This document shows positions 1-5,961 of a stretch of DNA of 6,129 nucleotides, piece after piece; positions within the stretch are counted from its first letter, which is position 1, and each line of letters starts with the position of its first letter. Location of the stretch: NCBI GenBank assembly GCA_003487805.1, contig DNNE01000043.1, forward strand, positions 1-6,129, given 5' to 3'. Source of the DNA: Blastocatellia bacterium. GTDB lineage: Bacteria > Acidobacteriota > Blastocatellia > Pyrinomonadales > Pyrinomonadaceae. Under the pieces are notes generated by a model. The model was not told the origin of the DNA and did not search any database. It worked only from the letters and a program-made list of their open reading frames with translations. The translations under genes and the position numbers were made by a program.

Positions 1-70
1 AGGCCCGCCCGCTACCGCAGGCGGTTCTGACCAAACCCGAGGCCCGCCCGCTACCGCAGGCGGTTCTGAC
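1..70. repeat. Two tandem copies of a 31-nt hairpin repeat (1-31 and 40-70)
   Basis: Positions 1-31 and 40-70 are identical, separated by an 8-nt spacer (caaacccg), giving a 39-nt period. Each copy contains an inverted repeat (5-24 and 44-63). Read on the minus strand it is an 8-bp stem, CCGCCTGC / GCGGGCGG, closed by a 4-nt GGTA loop, with one G.T wobble. On the plus strand that wobble becomes an A.C mismatch, so the structure suits an RNA made from the minus strand. The window starts inside or at the edge of the array, so more copies may lie to the left. A diverged inverted copy closes the window at 6104-6129. I recall this motif as a dispersed repeat of Acidobacteriota genomes; that is memory, not something shown here. 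It could act as a REP-like element or a 3'-end stabiliser for the minus-strand gene that runs into it. Confidence 0.85.
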
Positions 71-689
71 TCCTTGCTCTAATCGTTACTTCCAATTGAC
101 CGCCGCTTCCGGGATTTACGAACGCGAGTTTCAGGCGGCCGTCCGGTTCCTTCAGCACCTGAGTCGCGACTGAACATGAAACGATTTCATAACCGGCGGG
201 CAGAACGATACTGTCGCGCGGTATACCCAGCGGGCGTTTGAAAACAATTTTGTCGCCTTCGGTGTAATAGCTCTTGTCGTCTTTGTAGGTCTTGATAATT
301 GCGATTCGATACTCGCCACCCGCCGCGATCGGATGGACCAGGTAGACCTTAATGTAATGGGCCGCAGCAGGAAAATTTTCGTTCGGCGAATCAATCTTTG
401 CTTGCGCGCCGCTGACTACTTCAAACTTCAAAGGTTTGCCAGAGGCGAGATCGATCACCGATTCGTCAGAGGCCTCGCTGCCTTCGCGAATTTGATTGAA
501 GTGATAACGTGCACCTGCGCGTGTTTCAGTTACTTCGTAATAGATCTTGAATTGATGGCTCTCTGGCGTGAGCAATTCATAGCGGGTGTAGGTGTCAGCG
601 GAAATGTACTGGCCCGCGGCGCTTGAGAATCCGATCAGCACCAGCAGCGACAGGAAGAAACAGAACGAAGCTCTTTTCTTATGAGTCAG
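51..689 (-). CDS. Small exported protein of unknown function
   Basis: I do not recognise a named domain. It looks like an exported, mostly beta-stranded protein of a kind I recall as 'hypothetical' in Acidobacteriota. The first conventional start is GTG at 641, but that cuts a signal peptide in half. The open frame continues upstream to a CTG at 687-689 (stop TAG at 696-698). From there it reads MTHKKR, then a hydrophobic run ASFCFFLSLLVLIGF, then a small-residue c-region SSAAG before QYISADTY, which is a textbook Sec signal. No ATG, GTG or TTG lies in frame in that extension, so the start is either a rare CTG or a lost start codon. With CTG the product is 212 aa. The mature part is rich in aromatic and charged strands (DTYTRYELL, KTYKDDKSYY, VLPAGYEIVSC). 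The last residues, QNRLR, and the TAG stop come from the hairpin repeat at 40-70. Divergent from the S9 peptidase gene. Frame is certain; function unknown. Confidence 0.75.
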   Translation of the reverse strand: MTHKKRASFCFFLSLLVLIGFSSAAGQYISADTYTRYELLTPESHQFKIYYEVTETRAGARYHFNQIREGSEASDESVIDLASGKPLKFEVVSGAQAKIDSPNENFPAAAHYIKVYLVHPIAAGGEYRIAIIKTYKDDKSYYTEGDKIVFKRPLGIPRDSIVLPAGYEIVSCSVATQVLKEPDGRLKLAFVNPGSGGQLEVTIRARSQNRLR

Positions 690-778
690 ACCTCGCTATG
701 CTAACACCGATCGCGAATCGCTTCGATAGTAAATTGCACTGCCTGGTATCGCTCTCTCGCTTGACTACAACTAACAAA
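690..778. promoter_or_regulatory. Divergent intergenic region, promoters expected
   Basis: These 89 bases separate the 5' ends of the exported protein gene (minus) and the S9 peptidase gene (plus), so both promoters should lie here or slightly inside the genes. I see no convincing -35/-10 pair; TATGCT at 696-701 is a weak -10-like match for the plus strand. No purine-rich Shine-Dalgarno precedes the peptidase ATG at 779 (upstream bases are ctacaactaacaaa), suggesting SD-independent or leaderless initiation. The call rests on gene layout only. Confidence 0.35.
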
Positions 779-3139
779 ATGAAAAGCAAACACATTCTAA
801 AACTTACGCTCATTATCCTGTCGTGCGTTTCTCCTGCTCTTGCGCAACAAGCCAGCGACGCGCAGCGTACCTTAACCACTGCCGACTACGCGCGGGCTGA
901 GAAGTGGATGGGTTACAACACCAATCCGCTGGTGTTTCGATCCGGAGTCCGGCCGGCGTGGCAGGGCGATGATCGATTCTGGTATCGCGTCACGACACCC
1001 GAGGGCAGTGAGTTCATCATGGTCGACACAGCGAAGGGAACCAAGATGCCCGCGTTCGATCAAGTGAAGCTGGCGGCGGCGTTGTCGACCGCGGCAGGCG
1101 CGACCTTTGATGCTCATCGTTTGCCATTCACTGATTTTGAAATGTCCCCCGATCGGCAGACGATCACAGTCACGGTCCAGAGACGTCGATGGAAATGTGA
1201 TCTGACCACTTATCAATGCACGGCCGACGCTGCTTCAGCAGCAGGGCAACGAGGTGGAGGTCGCGGTGGAGCGCCAGTTGATGTTCTCTCGCCGGACAAA
1301 AAGCGCACCGCGTTCATTCGCGAATTCAACTTGTGGGTGCGCGACGTGGCCAGCGGCAACGAGACGCAACTGACGACCGACGGCGTGAAAGATTTTGGTT
1401 ACGCGACAGACAATGCGGGCTGGACGCACAGCGATCGGGCAGTGCTCATGTGGTCGCCGGACTCAAAGAAGATTGCCACTTTTCAGCAGGACCAGCGCGG
1501 CGTTGGCGAGATGTATCTGGTGGACACGCGCGTCGGTCATCCGCAACTGCAAGCCTGGAAGTATCCACTGCCCGGCGATGAAAAGGTGACAACGATCCAA
1601 CGTGTGATCATTGAAGTTGATACGCCCAACGTAATCCGTCTTAAACTGCCGCCCGATCAGCATCGCTCGACTTTGTGCGACGACGTGCAATGCCGTGGCG
1701 GTGAATGGGCGGACGTCGAATGGAGCCCTGACGCGAAGCAGCTTGCCTTCGTGTCGACTTCGCGCGATCACAAACACGCACAACTCCGCATTGCCGACGC
1801 CGCGACGGGAGAAATTCGCGATGTGTTGGAAGAGACCGCGGCTACGCAATTTGAATCGGGCCTGGGTCGGGTCAACTGGCATTACCTGCCGGCCACGAAC
1901 GAAGTGATCTGGTTTTCCGAACGTGATGGTTGGGGCCAGCTTTATCTCTACGATGCGACGAGCGGGAAACTGAAGAACCAGATCACGACGGGCGAGGGAA
2001 CTGTCACCCAGCTAATCAAAGTTGATGAGAAGAATCGGCTGCTTTACTTTCTGGCGGCCGGCCGCGAGAAAGGACGCGATCCTTACTTCAGCCACTTCTA
2101 TCGCATTGGATTCGACGGCAAGAATCTTTCGCTGCTGACACCAGAAGACGGGAACCATGAAATCAGCCTGTCGCCTTCCGGAAATGTTTTCTTCGACAGT
2201 TATTCGAAACCGGATGTGCCGCCGGCTGCCGTGTTGCGCAGCGCTGACGGCAAACTAATCGCCGCGATCGAGAAGGCCGACATCTCAAAACTTCTGGCAA
2301 CAGGTTGGAAGCCGCCGCAGCCAATCACCGTGAAAGCCCGTGATGGCGTCACCGATCTCTATGGCTTGATGTTTCTGCCGACGAACCTCGACGAGAAGAA
2401 AAAATATCCGATCATCAATCACATCTATCCCGGCCCGCAGGGCGGCAGCGTCAGCAGTCGCTCATTTTCAGCGGCGCGTGGCGATGCGCAGGCACTCGCC
2501 GAACTCGGCTTCATCGTCGTAGAGATCGATGGCATGGGAAACCCGACGCGCTCGAAAAAATTCCACGACTTCTACTACGCCAACATGGGCGACAACACTC
2601 TGCCGGATCAAATTACGGCGATGAAACAGCTTGCCGAAAAGTATCCGTGGATCGATATCGATCGAGTGGGCATCTATGGCCACTCAGGCGGCGGCTACGC
2701 GACGGCTGATGCGATGTTTCGCTATCCCGATTTCTTCAAAGTCGGAATCTCGGAGTCAGGTAACCACGACAATCGCGAATACGAAGACGACTGGGGCGAG
2801 CGTTATCAGGGTCTGTTGACCAAAGACAGTAATGGCAAGAGTAACTATGACGATCAGGCTAATCAGAATCTCGCGAAGAATTTGAAAGGGCATTTGTTAC
2901 TCGCGCACGGCACGGTGGATGACAACGTGCCGCCGTACAACACGCTGCTGGTGGTTGATGCTTTGATCAAAGCGAACAAGGATTTTGATTTACTCATGTT
3001 GCCGAACCAACGGCATGGTTACGGCACCGCCAGCAATTACATGACCCGGCGGCGTTGGGATTATTTTGTGCGTTATCTGATGGGTGCAGCGCCACCGGCG
3101 AATTATGAATTGAAGCCGCCGGCGGCGCCGGGGCAGTGA
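779..3139 (+). CDS. Exported S9 family serine peptidase (DPP-IV/prolyl oligopeptidase type)
   Basis: Predicted secreted or periplasmic serine peptidase that cuts short peptides. The 786-aa product starts at ATG 779 because this places a clean signal peptide first: MKSK, hydrophobic HILKLTLIILSCVSP, cleavage after ALA (residue 22). Upstream in-frame starts would bury it. Residues about 100-500 carry WSPD-type beta-propeller blades (VLMWSPDSKKIA, VEWSPDAKQLAF) with a Gly/Arg-rich loop near 156-165. The alpha/beta-hydrolase domain spans about 540-770. The triad is Ser636 in GHSGGGY, Asp714 in HGTVDDNVP and His746 in QRHGYG; all three sit at a constant +6 offset from human DPP4 Ser630/Asp708/His740, so the spacing is conserved. 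The oxyanion Tyr region (HIYPGPQGG) is present. The DPP-IV double-Glu motif (YEEE type) is not seen at the expected place before WSPDSKK, so true dipeptidyl-peptidase specificity is doubtful. A paralogous 3' end survives at 5962-6032. Confidence 0.95.
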   Translation: MKSKHILKLTLIILSCVSPALAQQASDAQRTLTTADYARAEKWMGYNTNPLVFRSGVRPAWQGDDRFWYRVTTPEGSEFIMVDTAKGTKMPAFDQVKLAAALSTAAGATFDAHRLPFTDFEMSPDRQTITVTVQRRRWKCDLTTYQCTADAASAAGQRGGGRGGAPVDVLSPDKKRTAFIREFNLWVRDVASGNETQLTTDGVKDFGYATDNAGWTHSDRAVLMWSPDSKKIATFQQDQRGVGEMYLVDTRVGHPQLQAWKYPLPGDEKVTTIQRVIIEVDTPNVIRLKLPPDQHRSTLCDDVQCRGGEWADVEWSPDAKQLAFVSTSRDHKHAQLRIADAATGEIRDVLEETAATQFESGLGRVNWHYLPATNEVIWFSERDGWGQLYLYDATSGKLKNQITTGEGTVTQLIKVDEKNRLLYFLAAGREKGRDPYFSHFYRIGFDGKNLSLLTPEDGNHEISLSPSGNVFFDSYSKPDVPPAAVLRSADGKLIAAIEKADISKLLATGWKPPQPITVKARDGVTDLYGLMFLPTNLDEKKKYPIINHIYPGPQGGSVSSRSFSAARGDAQALAELGFIVVEIDGMGNPTRSKKFHDFYYANMGDNTLPDQITAMKQLAEKYPWIDIDRVGIYGHSGGGYATADAMFRYPDFFKVGISESGNHDNREYEDDWGERYQGLLTKDSNGKSNYDDQANQNLAKNLKGHLLLAHGTVDDNVPPYNTLLVVDALIKANKDFDLLMLPNQRHGYGTASNYMTRRRWDYFVRYLMGAAPPANYELKPPAAPGQ

Positions 3140-3150
3140 GCAATAGAGCA

Positions 3151-3351
3151 ATGAAACGAGAATACGATTTCTCAAAAGCCGTGAGGGGAAAGTTCTACCA
3201 AAAGGGAACAAAGTTGCGTCTGCCAATTTATCTCGACCAGAAGTTGCAGAAGCAAGTGGAGCGCCTGGCCGAGAAAAATGGAAAGGCCGTCGGCGAGATG
3301 GTGAATCAGATAGTGCGGAAAGAAGTTGAGATCCTTGAGGAATTCATCTGA
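3151..3351 (+). CDS. Small ribbon-helix-helix-like protein, putative antitoxin/autoregulator
   Basis: First gene of the cassette, 66 aa. It opens with a charged, aromatic MKREYDFSKAVRGKFY segment, then one strand (KLRLPIYLD, residues 21-29) and two helices (about 29-44 and 46-64, rich in Lys, Glu and Val). This is the outline of a ribbon-helix-helix DNA-binding protein of the CopG/Arc kind. I recall the YDFSK...RGKFY...LPIYLD signature in small proteins encoded directly before minimal nucleotidyltransferases, as here. Proposed role: DNA-binding autorepressor and neutraliser of the next protein. ATG 3151 was chosen because homologues I recall begin near MKREYDFSK; a GTG at 3136 overlaps the peptidase stop (GTGA) and would add five residues. 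No strong Shine-Dalgarno is seen. It begins 12 bases after the peptidase stop and ends 3 bp before the next gene. Transcription by readthrough from the peptidase gene is possible. Confidence 0.8.
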   Translation: MKREYDFSKAVRGKFYQKGTKLRLPIYLDQKLQKQVERLAEKNGKAVGEMVNQIVRKEVEILEEFI

Positions 3352-3354
3352 GAA

Positions 3355-3876
3355 ATGGAAAAGGTCATCCAAGTCCTTAACCGTATGCAAGGCGATGGCA
3401 TCATCGACAGGTTTGCGATTGGCGGTGGAATAGCGGCGATTCAGTATTTGGAGGCCTACTTGACTGATGACATCGATGTCTTCATATCACCAGTCGTCGT
3501 TGGCGCGAATGGGTTGGTGTCGTTTGGGCGAATTTACTCGTATCTGCAGGAACTCGGGTACAATACAGAGAGAGAATACATTCGAATTGAGGGTTGGCTG
3601 GTGCAATTTGTGCCCGCATCCGAATCTGTGCAAGAAGAAGCGGTCACACAAGCGAACCGGGTGGCGTTTGGAGGGGAATACACACCGATCTTCTCGTCCG
3701 AACATCTTGCGGTTGAACTTCTTCGATCAGGCAGACTGAAGGATCACACACGAGTATTAGCTTTGCTGGAATCGGAACAGATGGACATGGAAGTCTTTCA
3801 TGACATTATCCGTCGCCACGGTTTGGCGGAGAAGTGGAAAGAGTTTGCCGTGCGTTACGATTGGGAGCAAGAGTGA
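3355..3876 (+). CDS. Minimal nucleotidyltransferase, AbiEii/MNT-like putative toxin
   Basis: A 173-aa protein with the nucleotidyltransferase fold of the DNA polymerase beta superfamily. The nucleotide-binding Gly-rich turn is FAIGGGIAA (residues 20-28) and the metal-binding pair is D39-x-D41 in LTDDIDVFIS (36-44). A later GRLKDHTRVLALLE (residues 127-139) matches the basic KDxxR helix typical of AbiEii-like proteins. The strand where a third carboxylate often sits reads WLVQFVPAS (81-89), with Gln84 there; I recall VQFLP as usual in this subfamily. Such enzymes (AbiEii, MenA) transfer nucleotides to RNA or tRNA, or modify a partner; the substrate here is unknown. The gene follows the antitoxin-like gene by 3 bp, with GAGG at 3337-3340 as a rather distant ribosome site, and its TGA overlaps the next ATG by one base. 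The last residues DWEQE are encoded by a 16-nt sequence repeated in the next gene. Confidence 0.85.
   Translation: MEKVIQVLNRMQGDGIIDRFAIGGGIAAIQYLEAYLTDDIDVFISPVVVGANGLVSFGRIYSYLQELGYNTEREYIRIEGWLVQFVPASESVQEEAVTQANRVAFGGEYTPIFSSEHLAVELLRSGRLKDHTRVLALLESEQMDMEVFHDIIRRHGLAEKWKEFAVRYDWEQE
3858..3873 (+). repeat. 16-nt exact direct repeat, copy 1 (end of nucleotidyltransferase gene)
   Basis: The sequence cgattgggagcaagag occurs here and again at 4445-4460. Here it encodes DWEQE, the last five residues of the nucleotidyltransferase, and contains GGGAG (3863-3867), the likely ribosome-binding site of the nuclease gene. A 16-nt exact match is not expected by chance in a window this size. Confidence 0.85.
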
Positions 3877-4883
3877 TGAGTAGCGCGACATTCGATCCAA
3901 ACAAAGTCCGAGTAGAAGATCTCTTTCGCGCCAAAGATGAACGGCGGCAGCGCCTCGCCAAACTACCCTTTGAAGAAAAGATTAAGATCGTAGAGAGGCT
4001 CCAAACGGGTGTCTCCGCTGCCATGAAGAATGAGAAATTGATCTTTGAATCATTCCTACAGGTCTGTCCCGACTTTGCCGGGGAGCCGATCCAAGAGTGG
4101 GATGTCGTTGACGAATGGTACGGTAAGCGCGCGCTTGCTTCTCCATCTCAACCTTTTGACCAGCGTCCAGATGTGATCGCCGTCACCGCATCAGGAAAGA
4201 AGATAGGCATCGAACTCAAGAGTTGGGTAGATCGAGATCAAATAGCGGAGGCTCGAAAACAGGAAAGAAATCAAGAGAACATTCTGAAAGCAATCGGAGA
4301 GCAGCCCCGAAATGAAACGCAACATATCGGTTTGATTTGGCTTTCCGCGAAGCAAGTAAGATTCGACGCGGCGGATGGCGCACAATTCAGAGAGCAAATA
4401 TTCGGGCTGATTGAACAAGTTGATAACAACTGGCCCAAGAAGCCCGATTGGGAGCAAGAGCACAGCGATCACGTGGGCGACTTGAGCAGCTTTCCGATTT
4501 TGGAAAAGTATTTGCAAGGGGTCAGGTTCTATCCTTCAACTCGTTCGCACTTCGATATTAAATGGATTCGGTTTCCTTCCCCAGGGGGGGCTTACTCCCC
4601 CAATGAAATGGTGGAGACGTTAACAACCTCTCTTATCGCTCACCGGAAGGACGAGCGTTACAAGGATCTACGAAAGCACGTTGGTCTGGATGCAGTCTAT
4701 TTGCTCGTTCATTACGACTTCAAAGCCTTTGCTTATAACACGCCATTCGGTGCGCCGAACTTTGGCTTTAAGGAAGCTGCGAAACTCGCGTCTCACATAC
4801 TTGATGGCGATGGTGGCTTTTTCGATAGAATCTTTCTCTTCCACTTTTTGTGGGGTGAGGAAGAGGCCCACAGAATTCTGTGA
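3876..4883 (+). CDS. PD-(D/E)XK nuclease-like protein with helical N-terminal domain
   Basis: Third gene of the cassette, 335 aa. ATG 3876 overlaps the nucleotidyltransferase stop (TGATG), and GGGAG at 3863-3867 is a good ribosome site with 8-nt spacing; an in-frame ATG at 3834 lies inside the upstream gene and is not preferred. Residues about 9-50 form a charged helical segment (VEDLFRAKDERRQRLAKL, then PFEEKIKIVERLQTG). I recall similar sequence as a short stand-alone protein after this type of nucleotidyltransferase. Residues about 70-180 show the PD-(D/E)XK pattern: QRPDVIAVTASGKKIGIELK gives Asp99, Glu113 and Lys115, two strands apart, followed by a Lys/Glu/Arg-rich helix. The C-terminal third (about 200-335) is unrecognised: alpha/beta, aromatic-rich, ending FFDRIFLFHFLWGEEE. 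Proposed role: nuclease effector or DNA-processing partner of the upstream pair. GC is low (rows counted at 45-50%), suggesting transfer. Converges with the M14 gene after a 10-nt gap. Confidence 0.8.
   Translation: MSSATFDPNKVRVEDLFRAKDERRQRLAKLPFEEKIKIVERLQTGVSAAMKNEKLIFESFLQVCPDFAGEPIQEWDVVDEWYGKRALASPSQPFDQRPDVIAVTASGKKIGIELKSWVDRDQIAEARKQERNQENILKAIGEQPRNETQHIGLIWLSAKQVRFDAADGAQFREQIFGLIEQVDNNWPKKPDWEQEHSDHVGDLSSFPILEKYLQGVRFYPSTRSHFDIKWIRFPSPGGAYSPNEMVETLTTSLIAHRKDERYKDLRKHVGLDAVYLLVHYDFKAFAYNTPFGAPNFGFKEAAKLASHILDGDGGFFDRIFLFHFLWGEEEAHRIL
4445..4460 (+). repeat. 16-nt exact direct repeat, copy 2 (inside nuclease gene)
   Basis: Second copy of cgattgggagcaagag, 587 bp after the first. 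It is read in the same codon phase, giving DWEQE at residues 191-195 of the nuclease protein, near the junction between the nuclease-like and C-terminal parts. Flanking bases differ from copy 1 on both sides. Confidence 0.85.
4869..4882. terminator. 14-bp perfect palindrome at the convergent gene ends, possible weak terminator
   Basis: CACAGAATTCTGTG is a perfect palindrome covering the last codons and most of the stop of the nuclease gene. It is followed on the plus strand by acttttc. Folded, it gives a 5-bp stem with an AATT loop, so as an intrinsic terminator it would be weak, with only a 4-T tract. It sits between two convergent genes only 10 bp apart, where a terminator would be expected. 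It could equally be a protein-binding dyad or chance. Confidence 0.35.
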
Positions 4884-4893
4884 CTTTTCATCC

Positions 4894-5946
4894 TTACTTC
4901 GCCACCACCCCAACATTCGCAATCGTCGCACCTTTCGTCATCGACGGTACGGCGCAGACATAGAGCACCACCCCCGCAACCGGAGCACGCGCTTCAAAGA
5001 TCACTTTGCCGAGATAGTCGGTGACGTAACCAACTTTCATTCCTTGCTCGACATACGTTCCGCGTTTGACCAGCGGATAAAAGATTCCGGTCTGGTCGCT
5101 CGCTATGGTCACAACCTTTTCGATCCAAACCGGATGCTCGACCATGGCTGGCTGACGGGGCAGCATCTTCAGATAACGCATCACGTTTAGACAGCCATTG
5201 ATCAGCGCATTCAGATCGTCTGTCTCAACGGTGCCCGCATGTCCCGCTTCAGCCGTAATCGAAGCCTTGCCGCGCGTCGTCGCGGTGTTTTCGAGATACC
5301 GCGACGCCTGCGGGTCTTTCGGGCGATCGGTCGAGATGATTATTGTGTCTAGACCAAATGCCAAAACCATCTCTTTCGAAATCTGATCCTGCTTTTCGTT
5401 TCCGGTTTTCGTCCAATAGCTGTAAGGCCGCAGGCTCTCGTCCAGATCACCGCCGTGCAGATCGATGAGGTGATCGCATTTCTCGACCACTTCTTTGGTG
5501 ATCAGATACGAAGCGCGATCGGTCTGGGTCCCGTCCATCTTGCCTGGGTACCAGCGATTCATACTCTTTTGGTCCACCGGATTGAGGTGTGGCACTTTTT
5601 GTTCGAACGATTGAATGTTAATGAGCGGAACGATGATGACTGTGCCTGAGAGCTCCGCCGGATTCAGCGATCCGATCAGTTTTTCGAGCGCGATGATCGA
5701 AGTGTATTCAGTGCCGTGAGCGCCTGCGACGAGAGCCAACACGGGACCTGGCTTGGCGCCGTGAAAGACAGCAACCGGGATACTCAGCGCCGCATCGCTG
5801 CCCGCCGGAACTTCGATTGTGCCGGTAGCTTTTTGTCCACGAGCCGCGGTGGCAGTACCGACGGTAAATGTGTTCCGTACCTGGGCGCTAGCCAGACTGG
5901 CGAAGAGTAATCCGACTATCGCAGCAGCAGTAATCAAGCGTGACAT
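4894..5946 (-). CDS. Exported M14-family zinc hydrolase, succinylglutamate desuccinylase/aspartoacylase type
   Basis: A 350-aa secreted metallo-hydrolase expected to cleave an amide or peptide bond of an acylated amino acid or small peptide; the real substrate is unknown. A Sec signal peptide is clear: MSR, hydrophobic LITAAAIVGLLFASL, cleavage after ASA at residue 21. Zinc ligands are His77 and Glu80 in GAHGTEY and His164 in DLHGGD. The MNRWYPG motif (129-135) matches the substrate-binding Asn-Arg of AstE/aspartoacylase proteins. Glu233 in ITAEAG is the likely catalytic base. Residues about 268-345 form a beta-rich lipoyl-like tail (GIFYPLVKRGTYVEQG, then RAPVAGVVLY), usual in this family. 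Start ATG 5946 is fixed by a strong Shine-Dalgarno. The export signal argues against the cytoplasmic arginine pathway role of AstE and suggests peptide or cell-wall scavenging alongside the S9 peptidase. GC is high (63% in the row counted), like the flanking host genes and unlike the adjacent cassette. Confidence 0.93.
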   Translation of the reverse strand: MSRLITAAAIVGLLFASLASAQVRNTFTVGTATAARGQKATGTIEVPAGSDAALSIPVAVFHGAKPGPVLALVAGAHGTEYTSIIALEKLIGSLNPAELSGTVIIVPLINIQSFEQKVPHLNPVDQKSMNRWYPGKMDGTQTDRASYLITKEVVEKCDHLIDLHGGDLDESLRPYSYWTKTGNEKQDQISKEMVLAFGLDTIIISTDRPKDPQASRYLENTATTRGKASITAEAGHAGTVETDDLNALINGCLNVMRYLKMLPRQPAMVEHPVWIEKVVTIASDQTGIFYPLVKRGTYVEQGMKVGYVTDYLGKVIFEARAPVAGVVLYVCAVPSMTKGATIANVGVVAK

Positions 5947-5952
5947 AGATTC

Positions 5953-5960
5953 CCTCCTTA
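5953..5960 (-). promoter_or_regulatory. Strong Shine-Dalgarno of the M14 gene
   Basis: On the minus strand this reads TAAGGAGG, followed by GAATCT and the ATG at 5946, a near-perfect anti-SD match at 6-nt spacing. It is the only strong ribosome site in the window and fixes this start. It ends 1-2 bases before the S9 remnant begins, so any promoter of this gene must lie in or beyond that remnant. Confidence 0.85.
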
Positions 5961-5961
5961 G

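Noticed and set aside
1..70. Two identical 31-nt repeats with a spacer resemble a minimal CRISPR array.
   Set aside because: The spacer is only 8 nt, the repeat is itself a full hairpin, an inverted diverged copy lies at the other end of the window, and no cas gene is present.
1463..1882. 139-aa minus-strand open frame inside the peptidase gene.
   Set aside because: Fully antisense to a conserved propeller region, with no ribosome site or recognisable domain.
2650..2663. 14-bp palindrome GATCGATATCGATC.
   Set aside because: It encodes WIDIDR in the conserved catalytic domain of the peptidase; codon choice for Ile-Asp repeats explains it.
3115..3126. Palindrome GCCGCCGGCGGC just before the peptidase stop, considered as a terminator.
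   Set aside because: It encodes the conserved Pro-Pro-Ala-Ala tail (also in the remnant) and has no following T-tract; the cassette begins 12 bp after the stop.
4191..4517. 108-aa minus-strand open frame opposite the nuclease gene, considered as an antisense antitoxin.
   Set aside because: No ribosome site or domain seen, and the sense frame is strongly supported by the D/E/K motif.
4681..5190. 169-aa plus-strand open frame across the nuclease/M14 junction.
   Set aside because: It overlaps two well-supported genes and its translation lacks domain-like composition; it is an out-of-frame shadow.
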